Source of the DNA: Rhodoplanes sp. Z2-YC6860
GTDB lineage: Bacteria; Pseudomonadota; Alphaproteobacteria; Rhizobiales; Xanthobacteraceae
Assembly: GCF_001579845.1 (NCBI RefSeq)
Contig: NZ_CP007440.1
Coordinates: 1,492,001-1,556,000 of the forward strand
DNA: 64,000 nucleotides
Reading direction: 5' to 3'
In this document: in pieces, positions 51,501 to 60,724 of the stretch
How positions within the stretch are numbered: the stretch's first letter is position 1
Layout of the letters: every line of letters begins with the position of its first letter
Program-made: the position numbers and the translations under genes
Notes under the pieces: generated by a model
What the model saw: the letters and a program-made list of their open reading frames with translations, nothing else
The model's database searches: none
What the model was told of the DNA's origin: nothing

Positions 51501-51519
51501 TGATCGATTTTTTCTATCG
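51501..51519. promoter_or_regulatory. imperfect copy of the CGATAG-N7-CTATCG site before fdh
   Basis: TGATCG-ATTTTTT-CTATCG keeps the right arm fully and 4/6 of the left arm. It is 69 bp upstream of the fdh beta-gene start. Confidence 0.45.
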
Positions 51520-51587
51520 CAGCATGGGAATTGTTGCGTTGCGCGACGCCTTAGATCAGTTCAATTCTGAGGCGATCGGAGCCACTG

Positions 51588-53312
51588 ATGAACGTCCAGA
51601 ATCCGCCGCCGCGCATCGGCGGCAATGGCGCGGAACCGCGCCGCCGCAAAGCCCGCCGTACCCCCAAAGGCCGCCAGGTTGATCCGCAGGCGCTTGCCGA
51701 GGTCCAGGCGCTGCTCATCGACCGTTCGCGCAAGCGCGATCTCCTGATCGAGCATCTGCATCTGATCCAGGACAAATACGGGCACATCTCGGCGGCGCAT
51801 CTTGCGGCGCTCGCCTTCGAGATGCGGCTCGCCCAGACCGAGGTCTACGAGGTCGCGACCTTCTACGCGCATTTCGACGTGGTGAAGGAGGGCGACACCG
51901 CGCCGCCGCCGGTCACGGTGCGGGTGTGCGATTCCCTCTCATGCGCGATGGCCGGCGCGGAGCATCTCCTGAACGACCTGCCGAAGCTGCTCGGCACCGG
52001 TGTGCGCGTGGTTCGCGCGCCCTGCATGGGCGCCTGCGATCATGCGCCGGTTTGCGCCGTTGGCCATGTGCAGGTGAACAGGGCGAACAACGAGGCGGTG
52101 AAAAAGCTTGCGACGCCGAACACGCACGCCCATGCGCTGAAGCCCGGCACCGATTTCGACGGCTATCGCGCGAACGGCGGCTACAAGCTGTTCGAGGAAG
52201 CGTTGGCCGGCAAGCGCACGCGCGACGAGTTCATCAAGACCGTCAGCGACGCGGGGCTGCGCGGCCTCGGCGGCGCGGGTTTTCCGACCGGCCGCAAGTG
52301 GCAGTTCGTCCGCGCCGAAAAAGGTCCGCGGCTGATGGCCGTGAACGGCGACGAGGGCGAGCCCGGCACCTTCAAGGACCGGCACTATCTCGGCCTCGAC
52401 CCGCACCGTTTCCTCGAAGGCATGCTGATCGCTGCCTGGGTGGTCGAAGCCGCCGAGGTCTACATCTATCTGCGCGACGAGTATCCCGAGATCCGGCTGA
52501 TGCTGGAGCAGGAGATCGAGAAGCTAGAAGCCGCGGGCCTCGACAGCTACACCAGAATCCATATGCGCCGCGGCGCCGGCGCTTACATCTGCGGCGAAGA
52601 ATCGGCGATGATCGAATCGATCGAAGGCAAGCGCGGCCTGCCGCGCCACCGCCCGCCCTACGTCGCGCAGGTCGGTCTGTTCGGCCGCCCGACGCTCGAG
52701 CAGAACGTCGAGACGCTCTATTGGGTCCGCGACATCATCGAAAAGGGCTCCGCATGGGTGACCTCACAGGGCCGCCATGAGCGCAAGGGCTTTCGCAGCT
52801 TCTCGGTGTCGGGCCGGGTGAAGAACCCCGGCGTCAAGCTCGCACCGGCCGGCATCACCATGCGCGAGCTCATCGAGGAGCACTGCGGCGGCATGGCGGA
52901 CGGCGAAACGTTCAAGGCCTATCTGCCGGGCGGTGCGTCAGGCGGGATTCTTCCGGCCTCGATGGCCGATGAGCCCCTCGACTTCGGCACGCTGGAAAAA
53001 TACGGCTGTTTCGTCGGTTCCCACGCGGTTGTGATCCTGTCGGAGAAGGACGATATCAAGGCTGTGGCGTTGAATCTGATGCGGTTCTTCGAGGATGAAA
53101 GCTGCGGCCAGTGCACGCCCTGCCGCGTCGGCACCGAAAAGGCCGCCAAGCTCATGGAGCAGGGGCCGTGGAACGAGGCGCTGCTCAACGAGCTGTCGAC
53201 GCTGATGCGCGATGCTTCGATCTGCGGCCTCGGCCAAGCCGCGCCGAACCCGCTGCTCTGCGTGCTGAAATTTTTCCCCGACGAGCTGAAGAAGCCGTTG
53301 GGGCGTTGGTGA
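51588..53312 (+). CDS. fdh1B: NAD-dependent formate dehydrogenase beta subunit, fused FdsG-FdsB (NuoE-NuoF)
   Basis: The 574-residue diaphorase subunit joins two complex-I-like modules. Residues 30-160 are NuoE-like with a [2Fe-2S] site (C114, C119, C146, C150). Residues 190-574 are NuoF-like, with the FMN/NAD region GLRGLGGAGFPTGRKW (223-238), GDEGEPGTFKDR and GAGAYICGEESAM, and a [4Fe-4S] site C506-x2-C509-x2-C512 with C546. It passes electrons from the FdhA subunit to NAD+. The same fused form is found in Methylobacterium FDH1. No fdsC or fdsD gene follows. Confidence 0.93.
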   Translation: MNVQNPPPRIGGNGAEPRRRKARRTPKGRQVDPQALAEVQALLIDRSRKRDLLIEHLHLIQDKYGHISAAHLAALAFEMRLAQTEVYEVATFYAHFDVVKEGDTAPPPVTVRVCDSLSCAMAGAEHLLNDLPKLLGTGVRVVRAPCMGACDHAPVCAVGHVQVNRANNEAVKKLATPNTHAHALKPGTDFDGYRANGGYKLFEEALAGKRTRDEFIKTVSDAGLRGLGGAGFPTGRKWQFVRAEKGPRLMAVNGDEGEPGTFKDRHYLGLDPHRFLEGMLIAAWVVEAAEVYIYLRDEYPEIRLMLEQEIEKLEAAGLDSYTRIHMRRGAGAYICGEESAMIESIEGKRGLPRHRPPYVAQVGLFGRPTLEQNVETLYWVRDIIEKGSAWVTSQGRHERKGFRSFSVSGRVKNPGVKLAPAGITMRELIEEHCGGMADGETFKAYLPGGASGGILPASMADEPLDFGTLEKYGCFVGSHAVVILSEKDDIKAVALNLMRFFEDESCGQCTPCRVGTEKAAKLMEQGPWNEALLNELSTLMRDASICGLGQAAPNPLLCVLKFFPDELKKPLGRW

Positions 53313-53334
53313 TCGAGACGCCTGAGATCGAAGC

Positions 53335-56124
53335 ATGACCGACACAAAACCCAACACCTTCTTCATCGACGACCGCGAGATCGACATCCGCGACGACGAG
53401 ACGATCTTCCGCGCCGCGCGCCGGCTCGACATCAAGCTGCCGCACCTCTGCTACACGCCGAAGCCTGGTTACAGGCCGGACGGTAACTGCCGCGTGTGCA
53501 TGGTCGAGATCGAGGGCGAGCGCGTGCTCGCCGCGAGCTGTATCCGCACGCCGGCGCCCGGCATGAAGGTCAAGACGCAGACCGACCGCGCCAAGACCGC
53601 GCGCCAGATGGTCGCCGAGCTTCTTCTCACCGACCAGCCTGCGATCGAAGTGGCGCACGACCCGGACAGCGAGCTCTGGAAGATCGTCAAGCGCCAGAAG
53701 CTCGAGGCCGGCCGCTTCCCCAAGCGCGACAAGGACGAGGTGCCCGCGCCCGACCGCAGCCATGTCGCCATGGCGGTCAATCTCGACGCCTGCATCCAAT
53801 GCAACCTTTGCGTCCGCGCCTGCCGCGAGGTGCAAGTCAACGACGTGATCGGCATGGCCGGCCGCGGCCACACCGAGAAGATCGTGTTCGACTTCGACGA
53901 CCCGATGGGCGATTCGACCTGCGTCGCCTGCGGCGAATGCGTGCAGGCGTGCCCGACCGGCGCGCTGATGCCCGCGACCATGGTCGACGACAAGAACGTC
54001 TACAAGGGCAAGCCCGACCGCACCGTGGACAGCGTTTGTCCCTATTGCGGCGTCGGCTGTCAGCTCACCTACCAGATCAAGGACGACAAGATTGTCGCCG
54101 TCGAAGGCAAGAACGGCCCGGCGAACCAGAACCGGCTGTGCGTGAAGGGCCGCTTCGGCTTCGACTACGTGCACAATCCGCAGCGCCTGATGAAGCCGAT
54201 GATCCGCAAGGACGGCGTGCCGAAGGTGCCGCACGAGTTCATCGATCCGATGAACCCGTGGACGCATTTCCGCGAGGCGACCTGGGAAGAGGCGCTCGAT
54301 CGCGCCGCCGGCGGCTTGAAGAAAATCCGCGATCGTGACGGTTCCGATGCGCTGGCTGGCTTTGGCTCGGCCAAGGGTTCGAACGAGGAGGCTTATCTCT
54401 TCCAGAAGCTCGTCCGCACCGGCTTTGGCACCAACAATGTCGACCACTGCACACGGCTCTGCCACGCCTCGTCGGTGTCGGCGCTGCTGGAGGGCGTCGG
54501 CTCCGCGGCCGTCACCGCGACCTTCAACGAGTGCAAGAACTCCGACCTGATCATCGTGATCGGCGCCAATCCGACCGAGAATCATCCGGTCGCCGCGACC
54601 TTCTTCAAGCAGGCGGCCAAGCGCGGCTCGAAGCTCGTGGTGATGGACCCGCGCGGCCAGGCGCTCAAGCGCCACGCCTGGAAGATGATGCAGTTCAAGA
54701 ACGGCACGGACGTTGCGATGCTCAACGCCATGCTGAACGTGATCGTCGAGGAAAAGCTTTACGATCAGCAGTACATCCAGACCTACGTCGAGGGTTTCGA
54801 CGCCTGGAAGGAGAACGTCAAGCAGTTCACGCCGGAGGAAATGGCGCCGATCTGCGGCATCGAGGCCGACACGCTCCGCGAAGTGGCGCGCGCCTATGCG
54901 CGGGCCAAGAGCGCCATCATCTTCTGGGGCATGGGCGTGTCGCAGCACACCCACGGCACCGACAACGCACGCTGTCTGATCGCGCTCGCGCTGATCACCG
55001 GACAGATCGGACGTCCCGGCACGGGGCTGCATCCGCTGCGCGGTCAGAACAACGTGCAGGGCGCGTCCGACGCGGGCCTCATTCCGATGTTCTTCCCGGA
55101 TTACAAGTCGGTTGAGGACCCGGAAGTCCGCGGCCAGTACGAGAAGGCATGGGGCGTCAAGCTGCCGCCGAAGCGCGGCAAGACCGTCGTCGAGATCATG
55201 AACGCGGTCCACGCCGACGAGATCAAGGGCATGTACGTCGAGGGCGAGAACCCGGCGATGTCCGATCCCGATCTCAATCATGCCCGGCAGGCGCTGGCGC
55301 ACCTCGAGCATCTCGTGGTGCAGGATCTCTTCCTCACCGAGACCGCCGTCTACGCCGACGTGGTGCTGCCGGCATCCGGCTGGCCTGAGAAGGACGGAAC
55401 GGTGACGAACACCAACCGTCAGGTGCAGATGGGCCGTCAGGCGATCCCGCTTCCCGGCGACACGCGTCAGGACCTCTGGATCATCACCGAGATCGCCAAC
55501 CGGCTGGGCTGCGGCTGGAATTACAAGCACATCGGCGACGTCTTCAACGAGATGGCGTCGATGATGCCGGCACTCGACAACATCACCTGGGAGCGCGTCG
55601 CGCGCGAAAGCGCCGTCACCTATCCGACCGACGCGCCGGACCAGCCGGGCCGCGACGTGGTGTTCGACAAGGGCTTCCCGCGGCCGGGCGGCTTCGCCAA
55701 GCTGGTCGCGACCAAGCTGCAGCCGCCCGACGAGGTGCCGGACACGGAGTATCCGTTCATCCTCTCGACCGGCCGCCAGCTCGAACATTGGCACACCGGC
55801 TCGATGACGCGGCGCGCCACCGTGCTCGACGCCATCGAGCCGTCGGCGATCGCGCAGCTCTCGCGCGGCACCATCGAGAGGCTCGGCATTGCCCCGGGCG
55901 ACATGGTGCGTGTCTCGACACGGCGCGGCAGCGTGGAGCTTCAGGCCCGCATGGATGATGCTGTGCCGGATGGCGTGGTGTTCATCCCGTTCGCCTACGT
56001 CGAGGCGGCGGCGAACCTGCTCACCAACCCGAAGCTCGATCCGTTCGGCAAGATTCCGGAGTTCAAGTTCTGCGCTGCGCGAGTCGAGGCCGTCGAGCCG
56101 GTGACACGGGTCGCGGCCGAATAG
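53335..56124 (+). CDS. fdh1A: formate dehydrogenase alpha subunit (Mo/W-bis-MGD, Cys-type)
   Basis: The 929-residue soluble enzyme oxidises formate to CO2. The N-terminal NuoG-like part binds a [2Fe-2S] (C39, C52, C55, C69) and two [4Fe-4S] clusters (CIQCNLCVRAC 153-163; CVACGECVQAC 196-206). The catalytic part begins with CPYCGVGC (235-242, C269) for another [4Fe-4S]. The metal ligand is Cys376 in NNVDHCTRLCHASS, so no selenocysteine is used. Later blocks are VIGANPTENHPV, GMGVSQHTHGTDNAR, HPLRGQNNVQGASD and STGRQLEHWHTGSMTRR. Whether Mo or W is used cannot be read. It follows the beta gene by 22 bp and ends with a terminator. Confidence 0.95.
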   Translation: MTDTKPNTFFIDDREIDIRDDETIFRAARRLDIKLPHLCYTPKPGYRPDGNCRVCMVEIEGERVLAASCIRTPAPGMKVKTQTDRAKTARQMVAELLLTDQPAIEVAHDPDSELWKIVKRQKLEAGRFPKRDKDEVPAPDRSHVAMAVNLDACIQCNLCVRACREVQVNDVIGMAGRGHTEKIVFDFDDPMGDSTCVACGECVQACPTGALMPATMVDDKNVYKGKPDRTVDSVCPYCGVGCQLTYQIKDDKIVAVEGKNGPANQNRLCVKGRFGFDYVHNPQRLMKPMIRKDGVPKVPHEFIDPMNPWTHFREATWEEALDRAAGGLKKIRDRDGSDALAGFGSAKGSNEEAYLFQKLVRTGFGTNNVDHCTRLCHASSVSALLEGVGSAAVTATFNECKNSDLIIVIGANPTENHPVAATFFKQAAKRGSKLVVMDPRGQALKRHAWKMMQFKNGTDVAMLNAMLNVIVEEKLYDQQYIQTYVEGFDAWKENVKQFTPEEMAPICGIEADTLREVARAYARAKSAIIFWGMGVSQHTHGTDNARCLIALALITGQIGRPGTGLHPLRGQNNVQGASDAGLIPMFFPDYKSVEDPEVRGQYEKAWGVKLPPKRGKTVVEIMNAVHADEIKGMYVEGENPAMSDPDLNHARQALAHLEHLVVQDLFLTETAVYADVVLPASGWPEKDGTVTNTNRQVQMGRQAIPLPGDTRQDLWIITEIANRLGCGWNYKHIGDVFNEMASMMPALDNITWERVARESAVTYPTDAPDQPGRDVVFDKGFPRPGGFAKLVATKLQPPDEVPDTEYPFILSTGRQLEHWHTGSMTRRATVLDAIEPSAIAQLSRGTIERLGIAPGDMVRVSTRRGSVELQARMDDAVPDGVVFIPFAYVEAAANLLTNPKLDPFGKIPEFKFCAARVEAVEPVTRVAAE

Positions 56125-56148
56125 CAGAGTCTTCGTTCTTGCGGTTGG

Positions 56149-56176
56149 AAAGGGCGGTCCGGCAGGGCCGCCCTTT
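56149..56176 (+). terminator. terminator after the formate dehydrogenase operon
   Basis: AAAGGGCGG and CCGCCCTTT form an exact 9-bp stem around a 10-nt loop, 24 bp after the fdh stop; the T-rich arm serves as the tail. Confidence 0.7.
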
Positions 56177-56266
56177 CGGTCGTTTACACTCCCGCGGCCG
56201 CCGCATAGGATTTTCGTCGAGAATACCAGAGCGCCTGCGCAACGAAAAAAGACTGAGGGAGAGACG

Positions 56267-57355
56267 ATGAACAAGGCGCGCGGCGTGGGTCTTGGCATCA
56301 TCGGATCGGGACGGATCGGCACGTTGCGCGCCCGGCTCGCCGCGGGCCATCCGGCAGTGAACCACATCGCGGTGTCGGACCTCGACCCGGCCAACGCCGA
56401 GAAGCTCGCCAAGACCGTGAGCGGCCGCTCCCACGGCAAAGACAATCTCGCGGTGATCGACGACCCCGACGTTACCGCCGTGATCGTCTCCACCAGCGAG
56501 GGCGAGCACGTCGCGCCGATGCTCGCGGCGCTCGAGCGCGGCAAGCCGGTGCTGGTCGAGAAGCCGATCGCACTCACGGTGCGGGAGGCCGACCGCGTGC
56601 TCGAGGCGCTGAAGAAATTCGGCGGCCAGATGCATGTCGGCTACAGCCGCCGCTACAAGGAACGCTACCAGATCGCCAAGGAGCAGGTGGTGAAGGCCCG
56701 CCTCGGCACGCTGACCGGCGGCGCGGCCCGCGTGTTCAACTCGCGGTCCCAGGCGCTGGCGATGCTGAAGCGCAATCCGCACGCGACGCCGGTGGTCGAT
56801 GCGCTGACCTACTATGTCGATCTGATGAACTGGCTCTTCGAGGGCCGCAAGCTCGTCGAGATTTATGCCCGCGGTCAGACCGGCGTGCTGAAGGCTGCCG
56901 GCCATGAGGTGCCGGACGTGACTTACGCGGTGCTGACCTATGACGACGGCGCCGTGGTCAATCTCGGCGTGAGCTACGCGCTGCCGGAGAAATACCCCGC
57001 GCTCGGCCATGCCGCGCGAGTCGAGGTGGTCGGCACGGGCGGCGTTCTCATTCTCGACGACGATCACACCGATCAACTGATGTACAGCGAGACCGGCGTG
57101 CCGCACGTCTATCTGCCCGATCACAACGTCAACATGGTGTTCCTGCAGAGCGGCACGCCCGGCGACTGGGCGCTGGGCGAGTTCTGGGGACCGATCGCGA
57201 ACGAGACGCGCGCCTGGCTCGATCATCTTTCGATGGGAAAGCCGTGCACGCTCGCAACGCCGCAGGATGCCCGCTTGACCTTGGAAGCGACGCTCGCGAT
57301 CGAGCATTCGATGCGGATCGGCATGCCGGTGACGCTGCCGCTGCGCGACGGCTAA
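56267..57355 (+). CDS. Gfo/Idh/MocA-family oxidoreductase, inositol-2-dehydrogenase-like
   Basis: The 362-residue protein starts at ATG 56267 with GGGAGAG upstream. It has GLGIIGSGRIGTLRARL (Rossmann), STSEGEH, VLVEKPIALTVREAD with the catalytic Lys, HVGYSRRYKERY, and DALTYYVDLMNWLFEG in the C-terminal domain. The overall form is close to inositol 2-dehydrogenases, but the substrate is uncertain. The next gene is a Bug binding protein 56 bp downstream, so a transport-plus-oxidation unit is possible. Confidence 0.88.
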   Translation: MNKARGVGLGIIGSGRIGTLRARLAAGHPAVNHIAVSDLDPANAEKLAKTVSGRSHGKDNLAVIDDPDVTAVIVSTSEGEHVAPMLAALERGKPVLVEKPIALTVREADRVLEALKKFGGQMHVGYSRRYKERYQIAKEQVVKARLGTLTGGAARVFNSRSQALAMLKRNPHATPVVDALTYYVDLMNWLFEGRKLVEIYARGQTGVLKAAGHEVPDVTYAVLTYDDGAVVNLGVSYALPEKYPALGHAARVEVVGTGGVLILDDDHTDQLMYSETGVPHVYLPDHNVNMVFLQSGTPGDWALGEFWGPIANETRAWLDHLSMGKPCTLATPQDARLTLEATLAIEHSMRIGMPVTLPLRDG

Positions 57356-57410
57356 CACCGCGGATATAGCGACCGCAGAAAACAGCGGCGCAGCAGGGAT
57401 GGAGACGGCC

Positions 57411-58394
57411 ATGGCGTACAAGTTTACGCGGCGATCGGTGCTGCAAGGCGCGCTCGCATTCGGCGCAGCGCTGCCGGGCCGGCCTGCGCGAGCGACTGGC
57501 TACCCGGATCGTCCCGTGAAGATCATCGCGCCGTTCGCGGCCGGCGGTCCGAGCGACATCACGGCGCGGCTGATGAGCGTGAAGCTCGGCGATGCGCTCG
57601 GCCAGACCTTCGTGATCGAGAACCGGCCCGGCGCAGGCTCCAATCTCGGCACCGTCGCGGTCGCGCGCAGCGCGCCCGACGGCTACACGTTGCTGATCAC
57701 GTCGAGCGCCTTCGTGGTCAATCCGAGCCTGTACAAGCAGGTCCCGTACGACGCTTTCAAAGACTTCGCGCCGGTCGCCGAGCTCGACACCTCGCCCAAC
57801 GTGTTCATCGCCGCGCCCGCCTCGGGCATCACCTCGATCAAGGAGATGATCGCGCGCGCCAAGGCGAAGCCCCACGAGCTGAGCTACGCCCATGCCGGGC
57901 TTGGCACCACGCCGCATCTTGCGGGCGAACTGCTCAAGATCATCGAAGGCGTCAGCATGACGCCCGTGCCCTATCAGGGCGGCGGGCCGGCCGTGCAGGC
58001 GGTGCTTGGCGGCACCGTGCCGGTCGGCTGCGCGTCATTGCCCGGCGCGCATCCAAGCATCAAGAGCGGCGCGCTGCGCGCGCTTGCGGTCACCGGCCCG
58101 GAGCGCTGGCACGACATGCCCGACGTGCCGACCATGATCGAGCTCGGTTACAAGGACTTCGTGGTCGACACCTTCCACTGCATGCTGGCGCCGGCCGGCA
58201 CGCCAGCGGAGATCGTCGAGCGCCTCGCCAAGGCGTCGATCGACTGCCTGAAAGAACCGGCGTTTCACGAGAAGCTGCGTTCGCTCGGCTTCGAGACCAT
58301 CGCCAACGGTCCCGACGGGCTGCGCCGCCGCATCGAAAGCGACGTGCAGCGCTATCGCGACATCATCGCCAAGGCGGGCATCGAACGGGTCTAG
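57411..58394 (+). CDS. Bug/TctC-family substrate-binding protein with Tat-type signal
   Basis: The 327-residue protein starts at ATG 57411 with GGAG upstream. The signal contains TRRSVLQGALAFGAALPG, a twin-arginine form unusual for this family. Mature motifs are VKIIAPFAAGGPSDITARLM, VIENRPGAGSNLGTVAVARSAPDGYTL, PYQGGGPAVQAVLGG and the C-terminal FHEKLRSLGFE. No permease is adjacent. Ligand unknown. Confidence 0.9.
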   Translation: MAYKFTRRSVLQGALAFGAALPGRPARATGYPDRPVKIIAPFAAGGPSDITARLMSVKLGDALGQTFVIENRPGAGSNLGTVAVARSAPDGYTLLITSSAFVVNPSLYKQVPYDAFKDFAPVAELDTSPNVFIAAPASGITSIKEMIARAKAKPHELSYAHAGLGTTPHLAGELLKIIEGVSMTPVPYQGGGPAVQAVLGGTVPVGCASLPGAHPSIKSGALRALAVTGPERWHDMPDVPTMIELGYKDFVVDTFHCMLAPAGTPAEIVERLAKASIDCLKEPAFHEKLRSLGFETIANGPDGLRRRIESDVQRYRDIIAKAGIERV

Positions 58395-58404
58395 TTCGCC
58401 TGAG

Positions 58405-59007
58405 TCACCGCACCCAGCGCGCGTCCGGATGCTCCTCGGGCACATGCACCATGGTCAGCTCGAGGCTCGTGTCGCCTTTGATGCTGACGGGCTGTGGCTG
58501 AGCGATATGCGCGGTGCGCCAGAGCTGGAGCTGGTAATCGCCCTTGCACAACTGCAGCTCGGCGCGGCCGCTCTTGTCGGTGCGTGCGTGGAACGGGCCA
58601 AGCCGGATCTCGACATCGCCGAGCGCTTCTGCCGAATCCCGCTCGGTGACCGTCACGCGGAGCTTATGCTCGGGTTTTGGCGCCATCGCGACGCTGAAGC
58701 GTGTCGCGACGGCCTCATCGATGGTTGCGCCGGGTATCAGCCGCACCTCGTATTCGTTGGCCTGCCGTGTCGGCGCCGCCACCTCGAGTGTGGTCCAGTA
58801 CAGCGCCTCGGTGCCGGGGAGCGGCGTTTGTCCCAGTGCGCCGGACGCTGCCAGGGCGCCCAACGCATCGGTCACCGCAACACGGTAGCCGTCAAGCTCG
58901 CGCCGGGATGACGACTTGGCGCCGACCTTGATTGTAAACTTTTCGCCGGCGGTCACCGGCATCGGCACGTCCCACACCGCGAGGCTGATCGTATCTGTGT
59001 CGCTCAC
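58405..59007 (-). CDS. hypothetical protein with beta-sandwich (transthyretin/Ig-like) domains
   Basis: The 200-residue protein has no signal peptide. It alternates short beta strands (EKFTIKVGAKSS; DGYRVAVTDALG; HKLRVTVTERDSAEALGDVEIRLGPFHARTDKSGRAELQLCKGDYQLQL), the second half resembling carboxypeptidase-regulatory/transthyretin-like domains. I do not recognise the family. It is 12 bp after the FAD-dependent oxidoreductase gene and is likely an accessory subunit made with it. Confidence 0.7.
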   Translation of the reverse strand: MSDTDTISLAVWDVPMPVTAGEKFTIKVGAKSSSRRELDGYRVAVTDALGALAASGALGQTPLPGTEALYWTTLEVAAPTRQANEYEVRLIPGATIDEAVATRFSVAMAPKPEHKLRVTVTERDSAEALGDVEIRLGPFHARTDKSGRAELQLCKGDYQLQLWRTAHIAQPQPVSIKGDTSLELTMVHVPEEHPDARWVR

Positions 59008-59019
59008 GGCCTTACTCCC

Positions 59020-60546
59020 TTAAGAATTCCGTTGCGCGGCATGGCGGCCGGCGATCCGGCCGAACACCAGGCAGCGGCCGAGACCGTGCTGGGCGAAGCC
59101 GCCCTGGGATTCGCCGGCGCAGTAAAGCCCCTGGATCACCTCGCCGCGGGTGTCGATCACCTGGCCATGCGTGTCGGTGCGCAATCCCGTCAGCGAGTCG
59201 TGCAGGATCGGCGTGGCCCAGGCCGCGTAGAACGGCGGCGTCGCGATCTTGTGCAGCGGCGTCGGCTTGTTGAAGTCCCTGTCCACGCCGGACGTCACGA
59301 ACGAATTGTAGCGGTTCACCGTCTCCTGCAGGGCGTCGCCCGGGATCGGTTGTTTCTGGTACGGGTTTTTGATCCTTCCCGCGAGTTCGTGGATCGTATC
59401 GGCGCTGGCGAAATAGCCGTCGGGATCGACATGCGGCGGCTCGGGCTTCCACTTCTGCCGCTTCACTGCGTCGGCATCGAAGATCGCCCAGATCGGCCCG
59501 CCGCCGTTGAGCTTGTTCTTGTCGCCATGGTTGGCTAGCGCCGCGTTGATGAAGTCGTAACCGCTGTCGAGCTCGTTCCAGAATCGCTGGCCGAACTGGT
59601 TCACCAGGATCGCTTCGTGCCAGTCCGTCACCGTGAGCCCGGTGGCCTTGCAAAGGTGGAAGATCGGACTGTCGGTCTCGTAGTAGAGGCTGAGATAGCC
59701 CCAGCGGGTGCCGACATGGCGCGTCTTGGTGATGGCGGGGCCCACTTCGCTGGTCTGCGTGCCGGTCGCCCACAGCGATGCGCCGATATCCATCGCGGCG
59801 ATCTCACCGTCGGCGCCCTGGAACGAGTAGGGCAGGCCGGCCTGCTGGTACTCCTCGGTGAGTCGTGGATCGAACATACGCCGGAAATTGACGTTGCCGG
59901 TGTGCCCGCCCGTCGCGATCACGATGCCCTTCTTGGCCTCGATCGCGATCACCTTGCCGTCCGCTTGCGCGACGATGCCGCGAACCTTCGAGCCCTTGCC
60001 TGGATCGCGCACGATCTGTGTCATCTCGTGCTTGAGCAGGATCTGCGCGCCCTTCTTGCGCGCGCTCTCCGCGAGCCTGCGAACGAGCCCGGAGCCGTTG
60101 CGGTTGCGCCGCGGCGCGACAACCTCGCTCGGGACATGCCATTCATGGGTGACGAACACCCGCGGCACGGTCGCGGCGTCCGGCGTGACGATCGGCTTGT
60201 CGATGAAGGTCACGCCGTTGTCCAGCAGGAACTGGAACGTCGGCACGCATTCGTCGGCGAAGGTGCGCACCAGATCGCGGTCGTTGTAGCGGCTGTCGCC
60301 ACGCCGGTAATTCACCCAGTCGGCGAACACCTGATCGGGCGTGTCCTTGATGTTGTGTTTCTTCTGCATGGCGTTGCCGCCGCCAAGCTGCACCCGCCCG
60401 CCGCTCAGCATGGCGTGGCCGCCGATGTCGTAATTTTCCTCGACAACAATGACGTCGGCGCCGTGGTCGCGCGCCGAAACGGCGGCTGCAAGGCCGGCCG
60501 CGCCCGCGCCGATGACCACGACGTCAGTCGAGAGATTCCATTCCAT
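59020..60546 (-). CDS. FAD-dependent oxidoreductase, fumarate-reductase/3-ketosteroid-dehydrogenase-like
   Basis: The 508-residue flavoprotein starts at ATG 60546. The FAD motif is DVVVIGAGAAGLAAAVSARDHGADVIVVEE; GGHAMLSGGRVQLGGG, GIVIATGGHTGNVNFRRMF and the C-terminal GLYCAGESQGGFAQHGLGRCLVFGRIAGRHA follow the FAD_binding_2 family. The active-site Arg/His pattern of true fumarate reductase cannot be confirmed. It is the first gene of a pair with the beta-sandwich protein. A second, different FAD_binding_2 protein lies at 62300. Confidence 0.86.
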   Translation of the reverse strand: MEWNLSTDVVVIGAGAAGLAAAVSARDHGADVIVVEENYDIGGHAMLSGGRVQLGGGNAMQKKHNIKDTPDQVFADWVNYRRGDSRYNDRDLVRTFADECVPTFQFLLDNGVTFIDKPIVTPDAATVPRVFVTHEWHVPSEVVAPRRNRNGSGLVRRLAESARKKGAQILLKHEMTQIVRDPGKGSKVRGIVAQADGKVIAIEAKKGIVIATGGHTGNVNFRRMFDPRLTEEYQQAGLPYSFQGADGEIAAMDIGASLWATGTQTSEVGPAITKTRHVGTRWGYLSLYYETDSPIFHLCKATGLTVTDWHEAILVNQFGQRFWNELDSGYDFINAALANHGDKNKLNGGGPIWAIFDADAVKRQKWKPEPPHVDPDGYFASADTIHELAGRIKNPYQKQPIPGDALQETVNRYNSFVTSGVDRDFNKPTPLHKIATPPFYAAWATPILHDSLTGLRTDTHGQVIDTRGEVIQGLYCAGESQGGFAQHGLGRCLVFGRIAGRHAAQRNS

Positions 60547-60724
60547 CCGGGAAAAAGCCTTGGGCAGGATTATTCGGCAGCACCACGCGGCCCGCATCTT
60601 GACCTGCGCAGCCGCGCGGTCAAGCCGACCACGCCCCATCGAAGACTCTGCCCGTGAATTCCAGGGCGCGGCACCAAGGCGCCACGCCCACCCAGTTTGG
60701 TTTTCTCGCTGACTCGGTTCGCGC

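Noticed and set aside
54443-54463. Selenocysteine in formate dehydrogenase
   Set aside because: The metal-ligand position is an ordinary cysteine codon in DHCTRLCH; there is no in-frame TGA.
53185-56577. Open frame of 1130 codons on the minus strand opposite the formate dehydrogenase alpha gene
   Set aside because: It is a shadow of high-GC codon bias; the plus-strand protein has all expected clusters, while the minus-strand translation is His/Arg/Gly-rich without domains.
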